Shown here piece by piece: positions 35,217 to 48,569 of a stretch of 64,000 bases of DNA; the first letter of the stretch is position 1; each line of letters starts with the position of its first letter. Source of the stretch: Rosellinia necatrix (taxonomy: Eukaryota > Ascomycota > Sordariomycetes > Xylariales > Xylariaceae). A program made the translations under genes and the position numbers. The DNA lies in NCBI GenBank assembly GCA_021209875.1, contig JAGYVD010000001.1:5084001-5148000 (forward strand), read 5' to 3'. A model generated the notes under the pieces. The model saw only the letters and a program-made list of their open reading frames with translations, was not told where the DNA came from and ran no database searches.

Positions 35217-38200
35217 GATGACAGTGCTTAACTGCGGAAGTCACCGGGGCAAATTGTACGGCGGGCTTAGACGTAGACTGGGAATGGCCGAGGCAATTGC
35301 GCGGTTGATGACAAGAGGGTTCGAGCAAGGACAACGCTTTGAACTCCTGGAGCGGGTGGATCAGCGACGTTGAGGGACCGTTATATTGCGAATACTGCAA
35401 CACATCCGAACGTGCGCACAATTGTGCACGGCTGTGTGTGCGCGCCAGCGGAGACAGGACAAGCAGGCGATGCACTCAATACTTACGAAAAACAAACGTG
35501 CCAGAAGGACAGAATTGAAGAGATTCTATCTCCCGGTATGTCCCCCAAGTGGATTTGCCGGGCGATCTGTGCTGTCCGATGCAGGGGCTCTAATAATAGG
35601 GTTGCCTACCAATCCGAGAGGGGCATATGAGACAAAAAAAAAAAAAGGCGACACACGCCGCTAAAGAGCAAGACTCAAGAGAGAAAAAAACCACGACTCA
35701 GCAGACAGGGCGCTGGTTCCTCAGGCCCCGGTGAGGTCGATGTCTCGAGTCACGGGTCGGTGGGTGCAGCAAGGCTGAGAAGGACAAGAAGCGAACTGGA
35801 AGAGAGGATGTGGAAGGTCGGGGGAATTGAGTTGATGGTGGCATTGGTGGCATCAGTGAGTTTTCTACTATTTCCATGTACAGCGCCACCAGAACCACAT
35901 GATAAGGATACCTGCCTGGGTGTGGGTGGCCTGTACACTCTCGTCTAATACCGAGATGCCCCACTATAATGTGCTTCAAGGCCACTGCATCGCAGGCTGA
36001 TATATGACCTGTGAACCCTTCAGATAGGCACTAGGCGTACCTACCTACTTAATTATCCAGCACATATGTACCTGTACCTGCCTAAAGTCACGTCAGCTAT
36101 AGGTAGTTATCTACCTACCTATGAATAATTTCTGAACTGTTTGTCCACGGCTCTTGGTTAGTGACCCATCTGGTGGCTGCTGGGCAGCACATTGGTAGGC
36201 AGGTAGAGGCTGAGCAAGTTGTCCCATGTACATGTCGTGCCAGGTCTTTATTGAAATCTGTCCTCCTAGGTAGGTAGCTTACTTGCCTACTCCTACACTG
36301 CACAATCGCCAACTTATTCTTTTCTTAGTAAGGTGGTGCGATAATCTCTGAGACCCCCTTTTAGACAGCAAATCACAAAGAAGATCCTTCATCCTCTGAG
36401 CCACTCATAGACTCTGCTGAATACATATCTATCTTACTCATCATGCGGCTAGTGTAGGGGCAACCCTACTGTACGGCTCAGTGCACAGCGCAACTATGAC
36501 ATCCCTTGCATTTCTTGAACTAGAGGAGCTAGCCATCCCTAAGAGTGTTTGACCGACCTACCCTTACCCTGCCTATCTGTTCCTCCTACAGATACACTAG
36601 ACCACCTTCGGACCTACCAAAATTGATTGCCAAGTTGCGAACGCCGGCTTTTTTAACCATTCTTTTTCTTCTGGACCTACTCTAGATGCTGTTGCTGAAT
36701 CTCCTGGCTGTTGTACGGATTCTATCACGCCGAGGCAGGTCCTGCTTGCGGGGATTTCTAATATGCCGCATGTTCCGTTGATCCCGGCAGTACTGAACCG
36801 GCTTGCTTGGCTCTCCGGAACACCGTAGACCCAGTCGGATAGACGGGCTCGAGAGGACCTGGACCAATGGTAGTCGCAGTGGTGCTTCCGCCGGCAGTTC
36901 CTGATCTGCAGCAACTTTCCATCACATTCTAGAAGCGATCTGACAAGTAATAGCATGGTTTCCGAGCATGGCAGTTCTCCGCGGGCTAGCTTTGACGTTA
37001 ACTTTATAAAAAATAAAAATAAAAAGGGGGAACTATGTATATAACGAGGCAATCTGACTGATCCAAACTATAGCAACTTGACGGGGTCTACTGGGCCGGA
37101 ACCTCTTTGTCCTGTGGATGCATGAGAAGGGGGGCCATGACAGTATGGGATTTGTTGTCGGTGGTGAGATGTCAATGTGCCGATTTTATTCTACTTAGTC
37201 ACTATGCCACACAGCACCTTGCCATCCTACACTACATCTACACTACCATGCATCCGATAATGAATTGCCGGGTTCGACGTCGGATTCTGATACGATCAAT
37301 ATAGGCCCCCGCTCTGCCGCGCGCATTTCGTATTCGTGTTTGCCGCCGGCATTCGGTCATCAACAGGAATTCGGCCATTTATAAAAAGCTAGGGGCCGCG
37401 AGCACCGGGCGCCGTTGGATGACCATATTCTTTCGGAAAGACGACAAGGCGATTCTCAACTTTTATGAATACCCGCCCGTGTTCGGTCCTGTGCCCATAA
37501 CGGCAAAAACCACTCGAGGATCCCCTTATATTCATCCCGTCTGTATGGAATCCTTCCATATAGAGACGTGAAGTAACCTTCCAAGTCGGCGACCGACTAT
37601 TTCGAGTTAGGGCAAGCTGGCCTCGCGAATAAACTCGGACTAGGAGACGCTAGGGTAAGTCTCCGGGGCCGCCCCCTCGGTATTACCACCTTTGATTAGA
37701 CAAACATTCGTTCGGCCAATTATTAACCTTGCCGAATGCAACCGTGCCATACTTCTTGGCATAATGTGTTCACGATGCCATTGACGAGTTAAAATATGCC
37801 GGCGGCTCTCTATCGCAAATGTTCACGTTCGACGGGTATCTATCGACTGGTATTCGTATACTACAATATAAAAGGCGCCGCCATTCTGATTACTCATATA
37901 CAGAGACAGGGAGGCATATCCTCTATGCGCTGGTTGCGTGCTTGCCGCGACGATTGATTAATCCATATTCCGTACATAATTTCGATTCCCTGACTTCGAA
38001 TTTTTGCGATGTTTTATTTATAGGGGATATGTCGGCTTATATCCTATCATGATCCAAACGCCACTCACCACTCTGCGCAGTTGCGCCTGTGCAACGCGAA
38101 CCGATCAACTATTGCCAATTTATTTCGCCAAAGCCATGCCACCTTAAGCCTGGTTACTATGGCAGAGGTGGCTGAGCTCAAGATTCCTGTAGTGTACTAC

Positions 38201-39359
38201 GTAAGTCTCGGATTTATGTCAGCTTGTGGCGGAACTAGACCGAGGTATTGGCACCTGTTCAGCTCACCAGAACATGACCGCCCGCCGTGATTCAATCACA
38301 TTGCTAGCTGGCCTTCTATTCTCACTTTCCTATATACGATTTCCCCGTGTGCATCTCTGAATATTGAACATGAATGGCATCTACACCTGCGAAATTAATG
38401 GAGGTGAGGTGGGGGTTTTGATGTATCTGTGTGGTGGCACTGCTGGGATTGAGAGAAGGCTTCAATCTGGACAGATTGCGGCGCTACGAACCCAGAGCTA
38501 CATAAATAGCTAAGGCTATGACTCTTTTTAAAAGGCATCGAGGTTAGTTGTTGATAGGAAATGGTGAATAATTGGCCTTGAAGGTAACGGTTAGGTATGA
38601 TCGCATGAATATTGCACTGCATTGATGAGCTTGAGCTTTGAGCAACATTCTGGGGGATGGGGATGGAGATGGTTGCTAATGGTCGGGCGGACCGAATCCC
38701 AGTCGAGATCTTGACACTACATCCGGGGACCTGAAGCCATAGGAGGAGACGCGGTAGATTTGGTGACGCCTAAGTGGTGCGACATTGGGACAGGACAGAA
38801 ACAAGAGCTTTGGAAACATTGATTGAGGTCAGTTGGTTCCAAGTTAACTATGTAGGCAGCCCACATTGGGCTGCATGGCGGCGGCAAAATGGGGGCTCGA
38901 CCTGGCAGTCTGGCTATCCCGTTTTCAACTATCGACCCCACGACCGACCTGCCAGTCGCTAGAGGTCCCTGATCTCCATCGACAGAAAGGGTCTAGCGCG
39001 TTTGCTGGACACAGGCAGCCAGACAGACAAGACAGGCAGTACAAAGTACATACATACATATACATACATATTTGTACCCGGCAGTCCCTCCTTGCTCCGA
39101 GACCGATGACTACGGGACATGGGACATTAGAGATATTCTACCTAGTTATCCATCCATTGTCTCGTCATAGTAGGCCAAAGAGTCGCGAGGTCGCCTCCGC
39201 GAGGGGAAGAAAGCACAACAAGACAAGACAGGACACAACAGCACAGGACACCACAAGACAGGAACAAGCCGACCACGGACGCGAAACTCGTCTAATTCTG
39301 CACGAATAACCCGGACCCTCATTTACCTGTGGACGTATCATGGGCGCGGTTTGATAACC
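35217..39359. other. Long divergent gap, CPR gene and TAO3 gene
   Basis: About 4.1 kb with no convincing gene. Holds an A12 tract near 35635-35646, CCTACCTA runs at about 36037-36120 and TAGGTAGG at about 36267-36277. A 151-codon minus-strand frame at 36597-37052 is unrecognised. A stretch around 37,400-37,850 reads, with stops, like decayed coding sequence on the minus strand. Tetranucleotide ACAT repeats lie near 39048-39071, shortly before the TAO3 leader. Confidence 0.45.
39340..39354 (+). promoter_or_regulatory. Minimal uORF before the TAO3/PAG1 start
   Basis: ATG GGC GCG GTT TGA encodes four residues and stops 5 nt before the proposed main ATG at 39360. Such a close uORF could lower or regulate main-frame initiation. 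It depends on transcription starting upstream, which is not shown. Confidence 0.45.
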
Positions 39360-42300
39360 ATGGGTGAGTTGCCTTCGCGTGTGATTTGCCTGCAGCATCC
39401 CTCTGCCCCCGGTACAGTTGGCTGGTGCGATGCTGTGGGAAGAGGCCTCTGTTTCGACTTGATGTTTTTGCATCGGGCTGGCCTGGTCGGTCGGGCGTGT
39501 GCACGAGCCGTCTGTAGTGTGGTGTGTCTCATGTTACCGCTGCCGTCGCCGCACCAGTATCCGTAACCAGCGCCGTTTCCACGGCCAGTTTCGCTCCTTC
39601 CTTCCACCCCCCCTTCCCATCCCCTCCCCCTCCTCGTCCCTTCCCTTCGTCTTACGGGCTGCCGTGTTCCTGTAGCCTGCGTTCGCGCGACCGCTCTTTC
39701 GGACACCCTTTTGACCTTTTGACGTTCCCCCGTCCTGTCGTATCCACTGCCGTATCCGCTGCCGTGTGCTGGGCTTGCTGCTGTGCTGCCCCTCCGCCAC
39801 CACCACTACCACTGACTGCCCTGTCTCACAAGAGAGGAGGTACTGCCGTCGTCCCCTGTGCTGACCTCTCTCGTTGCTTTATGCAGCTCCGTCCCAAAAG
39901 ACGCTGCCAGACCATCCCCGTTCCATCTCGCGTCTCAACCTCTACGACGACGATAATGATTCTTGGGAAAACACGCTGAAGCCCCTACCCCACGATTCGA
40001 TCGTGAGCCGTGCCATCGCCCATTCCCGCGAATCCTCCCTCGAAAAGCTCCAGTCGGGCGGGCTTGCTGGCATCCCCGAATCGCCCCGTTCTGCCCTATC
40101 TTCCATATCCCCGAGCCTTCGCGCCGGAACTGTTCGCACCGGTGTCGGCACGATTATTGAGCGTGCTGTAGATCCGAAAGCAGCAGCATATGGACATCAC
40201 CGACAGACCTCTATTGTCCACGGAATCCAGCATTCGCGGAATGGCAGCCTCAGCTCCTCCTCGAGTCCTCTCAGCCCCCAGATGATAGCCGCCGCTGGCG
40301 TTGGCCTCCTACCAGACCGGCTGGATATGTCGATCATGGCGCGGCAAGAGGTCGATGTATCGGCTGGCTCATCTCGGCCGCCTACTGCCTTGTCGGGGTC
40401 TGTGGCTATATCTTCGACCTACCCGCTTGAGAGGACGTCATCCGCCTCGGAGATTAACAATGGTACGTTGGCGCACCCCCCGACGCAGAAAAAGGTCGAG
40501 CGCATGCACAGCAAAACTCGCCGTGACCATGGACATCATCACTCGCATTCATCAAGGCACACTGGAGACGAACGGAAAACCGCGGGCGAATATGCCCTGC
40601 ACGTATTGTTCACCTCGGTTTGTTCCTACCCAGCCCATGTACGATTCGGGGTTTAAATGCTGATAGACGTTTAGTTCATTGCGCATGCCGAGGAAAAGCT
40701 TAACGAGTGCATCACCGTACCGTTCGACCCCGAGCCCAGGATCGAAGAAATCTGCGGCCCTGGTGCTGACCCGGCATTTGACCAATTCATTGTGGCGCTA
40801 GGACACATTGCGCGGCCGAAGCCGAAAGCATTGATTGATGCGATCATGTTGTGGAGGAAATATAAAAGTGAGGCGGCTAGCGGTGCCCGCAACCAACTTC
40901 AGCAGCTCAAGTCAGACCAGCCTGTTCCAAGCCTCATAAGACGTAATACCGAACCGGTTCAGGTTCAGACGGCTACCAGCGCGTCGGATGCGGGAACCTC
41001 AGGCGCAGCATCTCTGGCGGCAAATGTTGCCCAGGCTGAGCGACGCTCTATCGTATCTATTTACATATTGTGTCGAGTCCTCTTGCAAGTCATATCCCGC
41101 AGTAGTTTAAGCTCCATAACGCCGGAAATGGAAGAGAAGCTGGAAAGCATTATTTTCGGCCAGCTCAAGATTGCGGACGTTGAGCAATTGGAAGCTTCGC
41201 CGCTCAAGATGGCCAACTGGAATCTATTTACTCAACTCCTCGGTGCCATGAGCAATATCAATTTCACCAGCGTTGCGACCCGATTTATCGCTGACCTTCG
41301 CAACTCCTTACAAGACCTCGCTACGCGGAGTACGATACCGCAAACAAAAGACCCTGAAGGCCAAGTAGAATTAGTCTTAGGCGGTATGACTCACTTGAAG
41401 ATCAAAATAGACACGGACGAAAATTGGGAACAGGCTTGCAGCTTTCTAGCATCCCTAGGCCAATTATTTTCTCAGTCGCATGGTCAAAGGATAAAGACTG
41501 CTTTTTGCCGTATCCTCGATATTCTTCTTCTGCCCGTCGCAGCCAAGGGCAGCAATAGCCACTTCACGCACCCAAAATGGCAAGAGGTACTGAAACACAT
41601 CGGTGGGCGGCTGGGATTGATATTTGCTAAGCCGCGATACTGGTCCGTATCGTTCCCGCTCACCTCGACGATGCTCTGCGTGTCCCCCCCTGAGCATGCC
41701 AGCACCCAGTGGCTTCAGTTGGTTCGCACCCTACAGACTCGGTTAAAGGACAAGGCAACCAGGCCACTCTGTCTACTGGCAGTTTCCCGGTTGCTTTGGG
41801 CCTATCTGTTTAGAGTCAAGGATACAGGCAGTACTGTTGGGCGCAAATTAGATGATGTCATGCAACTAGTTTTGCCCCAAACGAAACGCACCTTTTCGAA
41901 CGTCGACACTGCTTCGAACGGTCCTCTTATCCAGATAATCAGGATGATTGGGTATAAATACACGGAGCACTGCTGTAAAAATATCATTTTCCCACTGATC
42001 GGGGCTGACCTGTTCTACTCTAATAAGGAACTGAAAGTTGAGCAGCTTGAACCTGATAGAATGGTTATCGGAATTAGAGCTTTCTTGACGATCATGTCCG
42101 ATCTTGAGCAGGGGGAACTTGGCCGGCCTCCGTTCCCACAAGAACCCGAGCCTTCCCCGAGGCCTGATCGATTGCTCCCTACTTCACTAGCATTCACGAC
42201 TAGTCACGATCCATCCACCGTTGATGCGCTACCCCCGACCACTACGGAAGCATTGTCTCGTCCCGTCCAGCAGAAAGCTTTGAGCGATAGTGTACGAGAG

Positions 42301-45300
42301 TATTACAAGAAATTTTCCCAGATTTTGGGTAAAATAACTATAATATGTGATAATACGTTTGGAGGGCAAGCTGTTCTTGACGAGAAGTTTAGTAGCCCCG
42401 GTCCTAAAACACCTATCGCCGAGTCATTTAATTTTTCAAGGCGTGACGATTATCAAAGCCCGGCTGATCAGAAACAAGCTTTTTATGGATTGCTTCATGT
42501 CGCTGTACAAGCGTTGCCTCGCTGCTTCACACCCGAAATACCATTCAATCCACTTATCAACCTTCTGTGTACAGGCACTGCACATGTTCAGGATAATATT
42601 GCGCGGTCTTCAGCCCAATCTCTCAAATCCATTGCCAAGCAATCTCACGCCCATCAAGTCACAATGGGGTTTGCCCGGTTCATATTTAATTTTGATGATC
42701 GCTACGCGACAATGTCCGACGGCGGTATGCTGGGCCCTGGTCATATCGAAAATACCCTACGACTTTATGTTGAATTATTGCAAATTTGGAGGGACGAGAT
42801 TAGGCAGAAAACAAGGGATGCCGCCTCTGAGCCCGTAGAGGCCAGTTCCAGTGAGAGACGTGGACTGAAATTGGACTTGTCTAGTATCTGGGCAGAGGTT
42901 GATCATGTCGAAGCTCGCGGCCTATTCTTCTTGTGCTCACAATCTCGGAGAGTAAGGCATTTTGCCATTACGGTATTACGGCTTATAACCGAGTTCGATG
43001 CTGCACTCGGAAAAGATGGGGATGAAAAAGATAATGTTCGTCTCATCGATATTCTGGAGAATGATTCAATCCAAGTCATGAATTTCAAGGATGAGCTCTT
43101 GTCAATTGCCGAACGAAGTAGGCTTCAGCGGGGAATGCAGAATGCCAACAACAAAGGCGCCTTGATCGATCTCTGTACTAGCGACGATTCATACGATACG
43201 ACTCTCTGGTTCAAGATTTTTCCAAATCTGATCAGAATTGCATTCGACCGATGCCCATTCACTCTAACTATTGGCCGGGACTTGATATGTAACCGGATAT
43301 TGCAAATGTACAAGACCATATATACTTTGGCGGAACCTAACAGAGGTTTTTATCACGGATCTGATTCGGCTAGCTCTCGCCAAGCAGAGCGGACGCCGAC
43401 CACGCAACCCGGAGTCTTGATCGAGCAGTGGAAATTATATCTAACGTTCGCCTGTACAACTCTAGTTGATACGGGAAACACGCTCAATGGCTCGTCGCAA
43501 GGCAATCAACATCAGAGAAAGGAGTCCAAAGCGGTTGATCGTATCGTGTCAGCAAGGACCTTATTTAAATATTTGATCCCGCTGTTATCTGTATCGTCCC
43601 CCTCTGTCCGTGAAGCAGTGGTCCTTTCGATGGGTTCCATCAACGTCCACATCTATCGAACCCTACTGGAAGAATTGCAAAGCCATGTATCCCGATGTAA
43701 TGAGGAGGCCCGAGCACGGCTGCATCAACGAACGAATAGCGGCCCGAGGCGCAACCGTAAGACGGATCTCCTATGGACCGAGCTTACGCATGTTTATAAG
43801 CTCACATCTCACTTCCTTAAATATCCCGACGTGTATCAGAATGAATGGATACTGAATAACCTATGTACTTACGCACGAGACCTAAAACTCTTTTTGATGG
43901 ATGGGAAAGTTCAAAATGACTGGGAGTTCCAGCAACTTCGGCGCCATTACTGTGGCCTGATGGGGGAATTATTCGAGGGCATAAAGCGTACACACGATCC
44001 GTCTCGTTGGATGACCTTTGAGGCGCGTAAATCTGCTTTCACTCTGATGGAGGATTGGTGCGGATTCTCTCCGAATCAGCAACAGATTCGAGCTAGAGAG
44101 AATACTATGCGGCAATCCTTGATCGACCAGCAGTCTCTTGGTGAACGACAAGTGCTAACAGCTGCGATCGAGATTGAGAAAAGAAACTTGCGAACTGCTG
44201 CCTTGAGTGCTATGGCCACCCTCTGTGCTGGGCCAGTCAGTGCTATAACCGAAAGCGGCGCCGTCCTACAGTTCGACCTTAGACGTATGGTTGCATGGTT
44301 AGAAGCGATATTCAACTCAGGGAGCGATCGAGTCAACCTTATTGGAAGGCGGGCTTTGAAGAACCTGATGGTTCACAACCAGGGCAATTCGTACCTATTC
44401 GAATACTGTGTAGGCCGTTGCTACTTCACAGAAACGCCAAAGGTCCAGGAAAGTTACTTTTCTGTGATCACTGATGTTCTTCTAGAACACCCCGACTTCC
44501 CGGCACCGTTTTGGAAATGGCTGGGTCTGTGTTTATTCACGCTTGGCAATGATGTTAGCGAGATTCGTTCGAAATCGGCACGAGTCTTAAGGGCCTTGGA
44601 AGAGAGACAGCAAGCTGGCCGCAGTTCCAAAATTCAAGATTTTGAAATTAGCATCTCCGACAAAACGAAAGCTGTTTATAAACTGGCCCAATTCGAGATC
44701 TCCAAACGACTCGCGAAACAGCATCCAGAACTTGCGTTTCATATCTTCTCCGAGTTCACAAACTATTTCAAGAACTTGCAGCAGGGGAACCAACGGAATG
44801 TCGTGGCAGTTCTTCTCCCGTGGATACAATCAGTTGAGCTGAAGATTGACCCAAATGGTGGACCTATCGCACAGTCCTACGTTCTTCTCGCTAACTTGTT
44901 TGAAATCACGATCAAATCGAGTGCCGCGCTGCATAATGAGGTTCAAGCATTATGGCAAGCACTTGCAACAGGTCCTTATCCTGGAAACGTTCGACTCGTG
45001 CTTGATTTCATTATTGCCCTTTGCCTAGAGCGACGAGAGCAAAACTTTGTTGAATATGCCAAGCAGATTGTGGTATTCTTGTCGAGCACGACAACCACAC
45101 CAGGAAGCAAAGTAGTTGAGTTTCTGATGATGCAAATCAGCCCCAAGGCCATGGTTCCGAATGAGAAGAAAGAAGCTGCCCTTCCGCCACCTGATATCAA
45201 CCAGCTGCCCTATTGTGCTGACTTGTCTGAGGTACTACCAGTTGGCACTAAGCAGGCTGGTCTTTCACTCGGACAACTATCTCTCATCCTCCTAGTTGAC

Positions 45301-47637
45301 CTAATGGTCGCACCAGCACAGCTTACAGTAGACAGCCTTCCACTCCTGCTGCAAGTTGTGACTGTGCTATGGGACCACTACACACCTCTTGTACAAGAAC
45401 AGGCGCGCGAGATGCTCGTCCATTTGATCCATGAGCTCGTAATATCGAGAATAGAGGATACCACATCGCCTGAAATTAAGGGATCTATAGAGGACTTAAT
45501 CGATGCGATACGTCAACATGATCGGTTAGTTGTATGGGGCTACGAGGACAGCAACGGAAAAGTCGATGAACGGGATAATAAGGTCCCACAAAGCATGGAG
45601 TATCTTACCACTGAGGTTTTGAAGACCTTCGAAGTCACATTCCCTGGTATCAAGAAGCAGTGGGGTCGCTTATCACTCACTTGGGCAACCTCCTGCCCTG
45701 TCCGCCATCTGGCATGTCGCTCATTTCAAATCTTCCGTTGCATCCTTACTTCGGTGGATCAACCTATGCTAAGCGACATGCTCGCACGCTTATCAAACAC
45801 CATTTCAGATGACGACTCGGAAATCCAGACATTTTCAATGGAAATACTAACGACATTGAAAACACTGATTGTGAAACTTGAACCGGATAGGCTTTTATTA
45901 TACCCGCAACTGTTCTGGACTACGTGCGCCTGCCTGGAATCCGTCAACGAGCTTGAGTTTCTTGAGGCTGTTGAAATGCTTGACCACTATGTGGAAAAGT
46001 TGGACTTTAGCTCTCCGAACATAAGGAAAACCTTGCAAGATGGCAAGCCTCTTCGGTGGGATGGCGCGTTCGAAGGTATTCAGCCCTCTCTTTATAAGGG
46101 CTTAAAATCGTCAATATGCCTCGAACCTACCTTGAACCTCATGGATAAACTTGTACAGCTGCCCAGCGATCCCCTCATTGGTGACGATAACCGGCTATTT
46201 TTCTCTATCATCGCAAATTTCCCTCGGTTTTTGCAAACTATGGAGCACGATTCGGTTGATGATGGGACCAGACGGACAGCAGCTATTCTGTTTGACGTCG
46301 CAGAGGCGCAAGGGCTGGGTCCGATCTGTGATGTTTTGGGTGTGTTCATCGACTCGGGTTTAGACTCTAGTCAAGATATGATTGTGCGGTTATTCGCTGC
46401 CATACGCGAATTCTTTCTCCCTCAGCTTGACTTTAAGATGCTTGTTATGCTCATCGGGTTTCTAACGAATAGCATACCATCAGTAAAGTTGATGACGATG
46501 CGGATTCTTTGCGTCATAATACCCGACATCGAGATGCGGAAACTAGAAATTGCCGTGCATGGTCCCGATTTGATTTCTCCGCTTCTTCGTCTTCTTCAGA
46601 CGGAATATTGTATGGAAGCCCTGGCTGTCTTGGACAATGTGGTTGCAGTATCTGGGTCGTCAATGGAAAGACACCATCTTCGAATGAGTATGACACGTTC
46701 ATCCTCCCGAGCTATTAAAAAAGAATACGAACGAACGCAAAGCTTGTTTGGAATACCTGAGGAATCTGGTTGGGCGATCCCAGCCCCCGCTCAGAAAACC
46801 GATGTGACCAGGCGTAACATACATGCCGCATTTTACATGTGCCAGGGAGAAGCTGCAGATGGAGTACCAGCAGAGCCAACTCCAACGCCAGAAGTCGAGT
46901 TTCACGCGGATTACTACCGATATGGGTATACTGAAATGTCCCAAAGGACGGAGACTATGGTATCCGATGATGCACGAGGCGAGGGGCATATGGGCGATTT
47001 AGTGACTAAGCTGGATAGTTTGGATGACTTCTTTGACGATATTTCGGAGACATCACCGAGCGAAAGCCGTTCATCTCGGACCGTCACCGAATTCACGCCT
47101 GACAACTACGAATCTGGAGCGAAACTTTACGATGATGTCTTGCCACTCCTGCACCAGGCATCAAACAACTCCTCATTCGAAAACGGGTTTGTAGAACGGT
47201 TACCCCCATCTAAAGAGAATAGCATAAACACAATAAATCCTGGTGCCGTCGGCGCCAGTACAGCACCACTAACTATGAGGCCAGCACTACATGCGCGCTC
47301 CGTCACGTCGCCGTCGATGCCTACATCGTATCCGCCCCACCTCCTTGACTTTGCTTCTGATGAGGAGTTTACCGAAGACGTTTTCTCGGAAGGCGAGGAG
47401 GATCATCAAAGAGCTCCAGCCAACATATCATCCGACCCGTCATTCGCCCTCGAGAACATGTTCAAGGATGTAAAGCAAACCACCAGGGCGCACGTACGCC
47501 GTCTCACCGGTGGTCGGTCGCGCGAGACGGACCGCCAGCGAGAACTTTTTCGTGCCGCACAGTTAAACTCGCCAGTGCCGAAAGTCCCAAGCACTTTCCT
47601 GCAACATAAGCCGAGCCCCTCGGGAGACATGGTGTGA
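39360..47637 (+). CDS. tao3: Cell morphogenesis protein TAO3/PAG1 (Mor2/Furry family)
   Basis: Giant scaffold of the RAM/MOR polarity network; family members bind and help activate the NDR kinase (Cbk1/Orb6/COT-1) at growing tips. Three exons (39360-39363, 39887-40617, 40675-47637) give 2565 aa. The first exon is only ATGG: the 523-nt intron joins it to CT CCG to give Met-Ala-Pro-Ser. No ATG opens the exon 2 frame, so an upstream exon is needed. The second intron (40618-40674, GTTTGT donor) joins LFTS to FIAHAEEKLNE in a conserved N-terminal segment. Residues 1-240 are Ser/Pro-rich and probably disordered. The rest is alpha-helical HEAT/ARM-like repeats, with MOR2-PAG1 N-terminal, middle and C-terminal regions in order. 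The tail (about the last 300 residues) is Ser/Glu/Pro-rich and likely phosphorylated. Confidence 0.92.
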
Positions 47638-48569
47638 GGGCCTGTTACCCCCTGCTAGTTACTCTCCTGTGTCCGTCACGCGACAGACCAACCTAAAGAG
47701 AGACTGAGGACGACTGGTTTTGGAAAACATATCCCGTGTGATTTATGGCATTACGACCAAAGCCTACGGATCTCGCCGACCTATAATAGTGAAACCATGG
47801 AGGCCCAAGAGTAGCTGGTTTATGATATCTACTGTGATAATTCAACGTGTACAATACGGCGAGAATCCGCGGAGGCGCACAGTAATGAGATGATTGATGG
47901 ATAGAGGCGGACATATCTTCGAAGCCATCTGACATTACCGGTGCTGTCCGTCCAGCGTAGGCAGATAAATACAGACTTTTTTTTTTTTACAAATTAATCT
48001 GGTTGAAACCGGTGTACTAATTGCACTCAAGCCTAAACGGGGCGCCTCTACGAGGATAATGGCGAGGCGTATGTCTACTATTCATAGGAGGTATTAAATG
48101 CGCACTCTCGCATTTAATGCCTATTTAGGATATATGAATCGCTATCGGAAAGACAATTTCCATGAATTTATGACTGATTATGTCAAGGGGTCTGGTTACA
48201 GGGGTAGGGGTGGGAAGGGTGGAAGGGGGGCGTACCTAGAATGAGGAGTATCACTAATATCTTTGAACGAGGGAAATTAGCATCTTTAAGTTCAGATAAG
48301 TGGTGTTTATTGATAGTGAGACCAACCCTATTCAGCATTCCATGAGCCACAGCTGAGTTAATGTTGTGCGTTGCCCCAGGCTTGGTTCTTTCCCAAATGT
48401 TACGGCTTTGCGGCTATAGGATTGCTACCTACTCGACTGTTCGTGTTCGTAGAGATCCAAAGTCAAACAACGGGGAGAAAGTTAACGAGGTTGACAATGT
48501 GTAAATATGCAATGGCGTAGTTCCGATGACAGTCAGTATCGCCCCACCTTAGCTGCTCTTAAAAGGTTG
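47638..48569. other. Convergent intergenic region with a hairpin
   Basis: 3' flanks of tao3 (+) and dib1 (-). Contains a T12 tract at 47977-47988 and the 14-bp hairpin at 48089-48122. No gene recognised. Confidence 0.5.
48089..48122. other. Perfect-stem inverted repeat between convergent genes
   Basis: The arm ATTAAATGCG pairs perfectly with CGCATTTAAT around a 6-nt loop (CACTCT, 48103-48108). Extension outward by AGGT/GCCT (one G-T wobble) makes a 14-bp stem. It lies midway between two convergent genes. Its role is unknown: it could mark 3' end formation, an RNA structure or a mobile-element remnant. Confidence 0.7.

Noticed and set aside
36597..37052. 151-codon minus-strand frame as a gene
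   Set aside because: No similarity recognised, mixed composition, no splice partners, and a comparable frame on the opposite strand; treated as unexplained.
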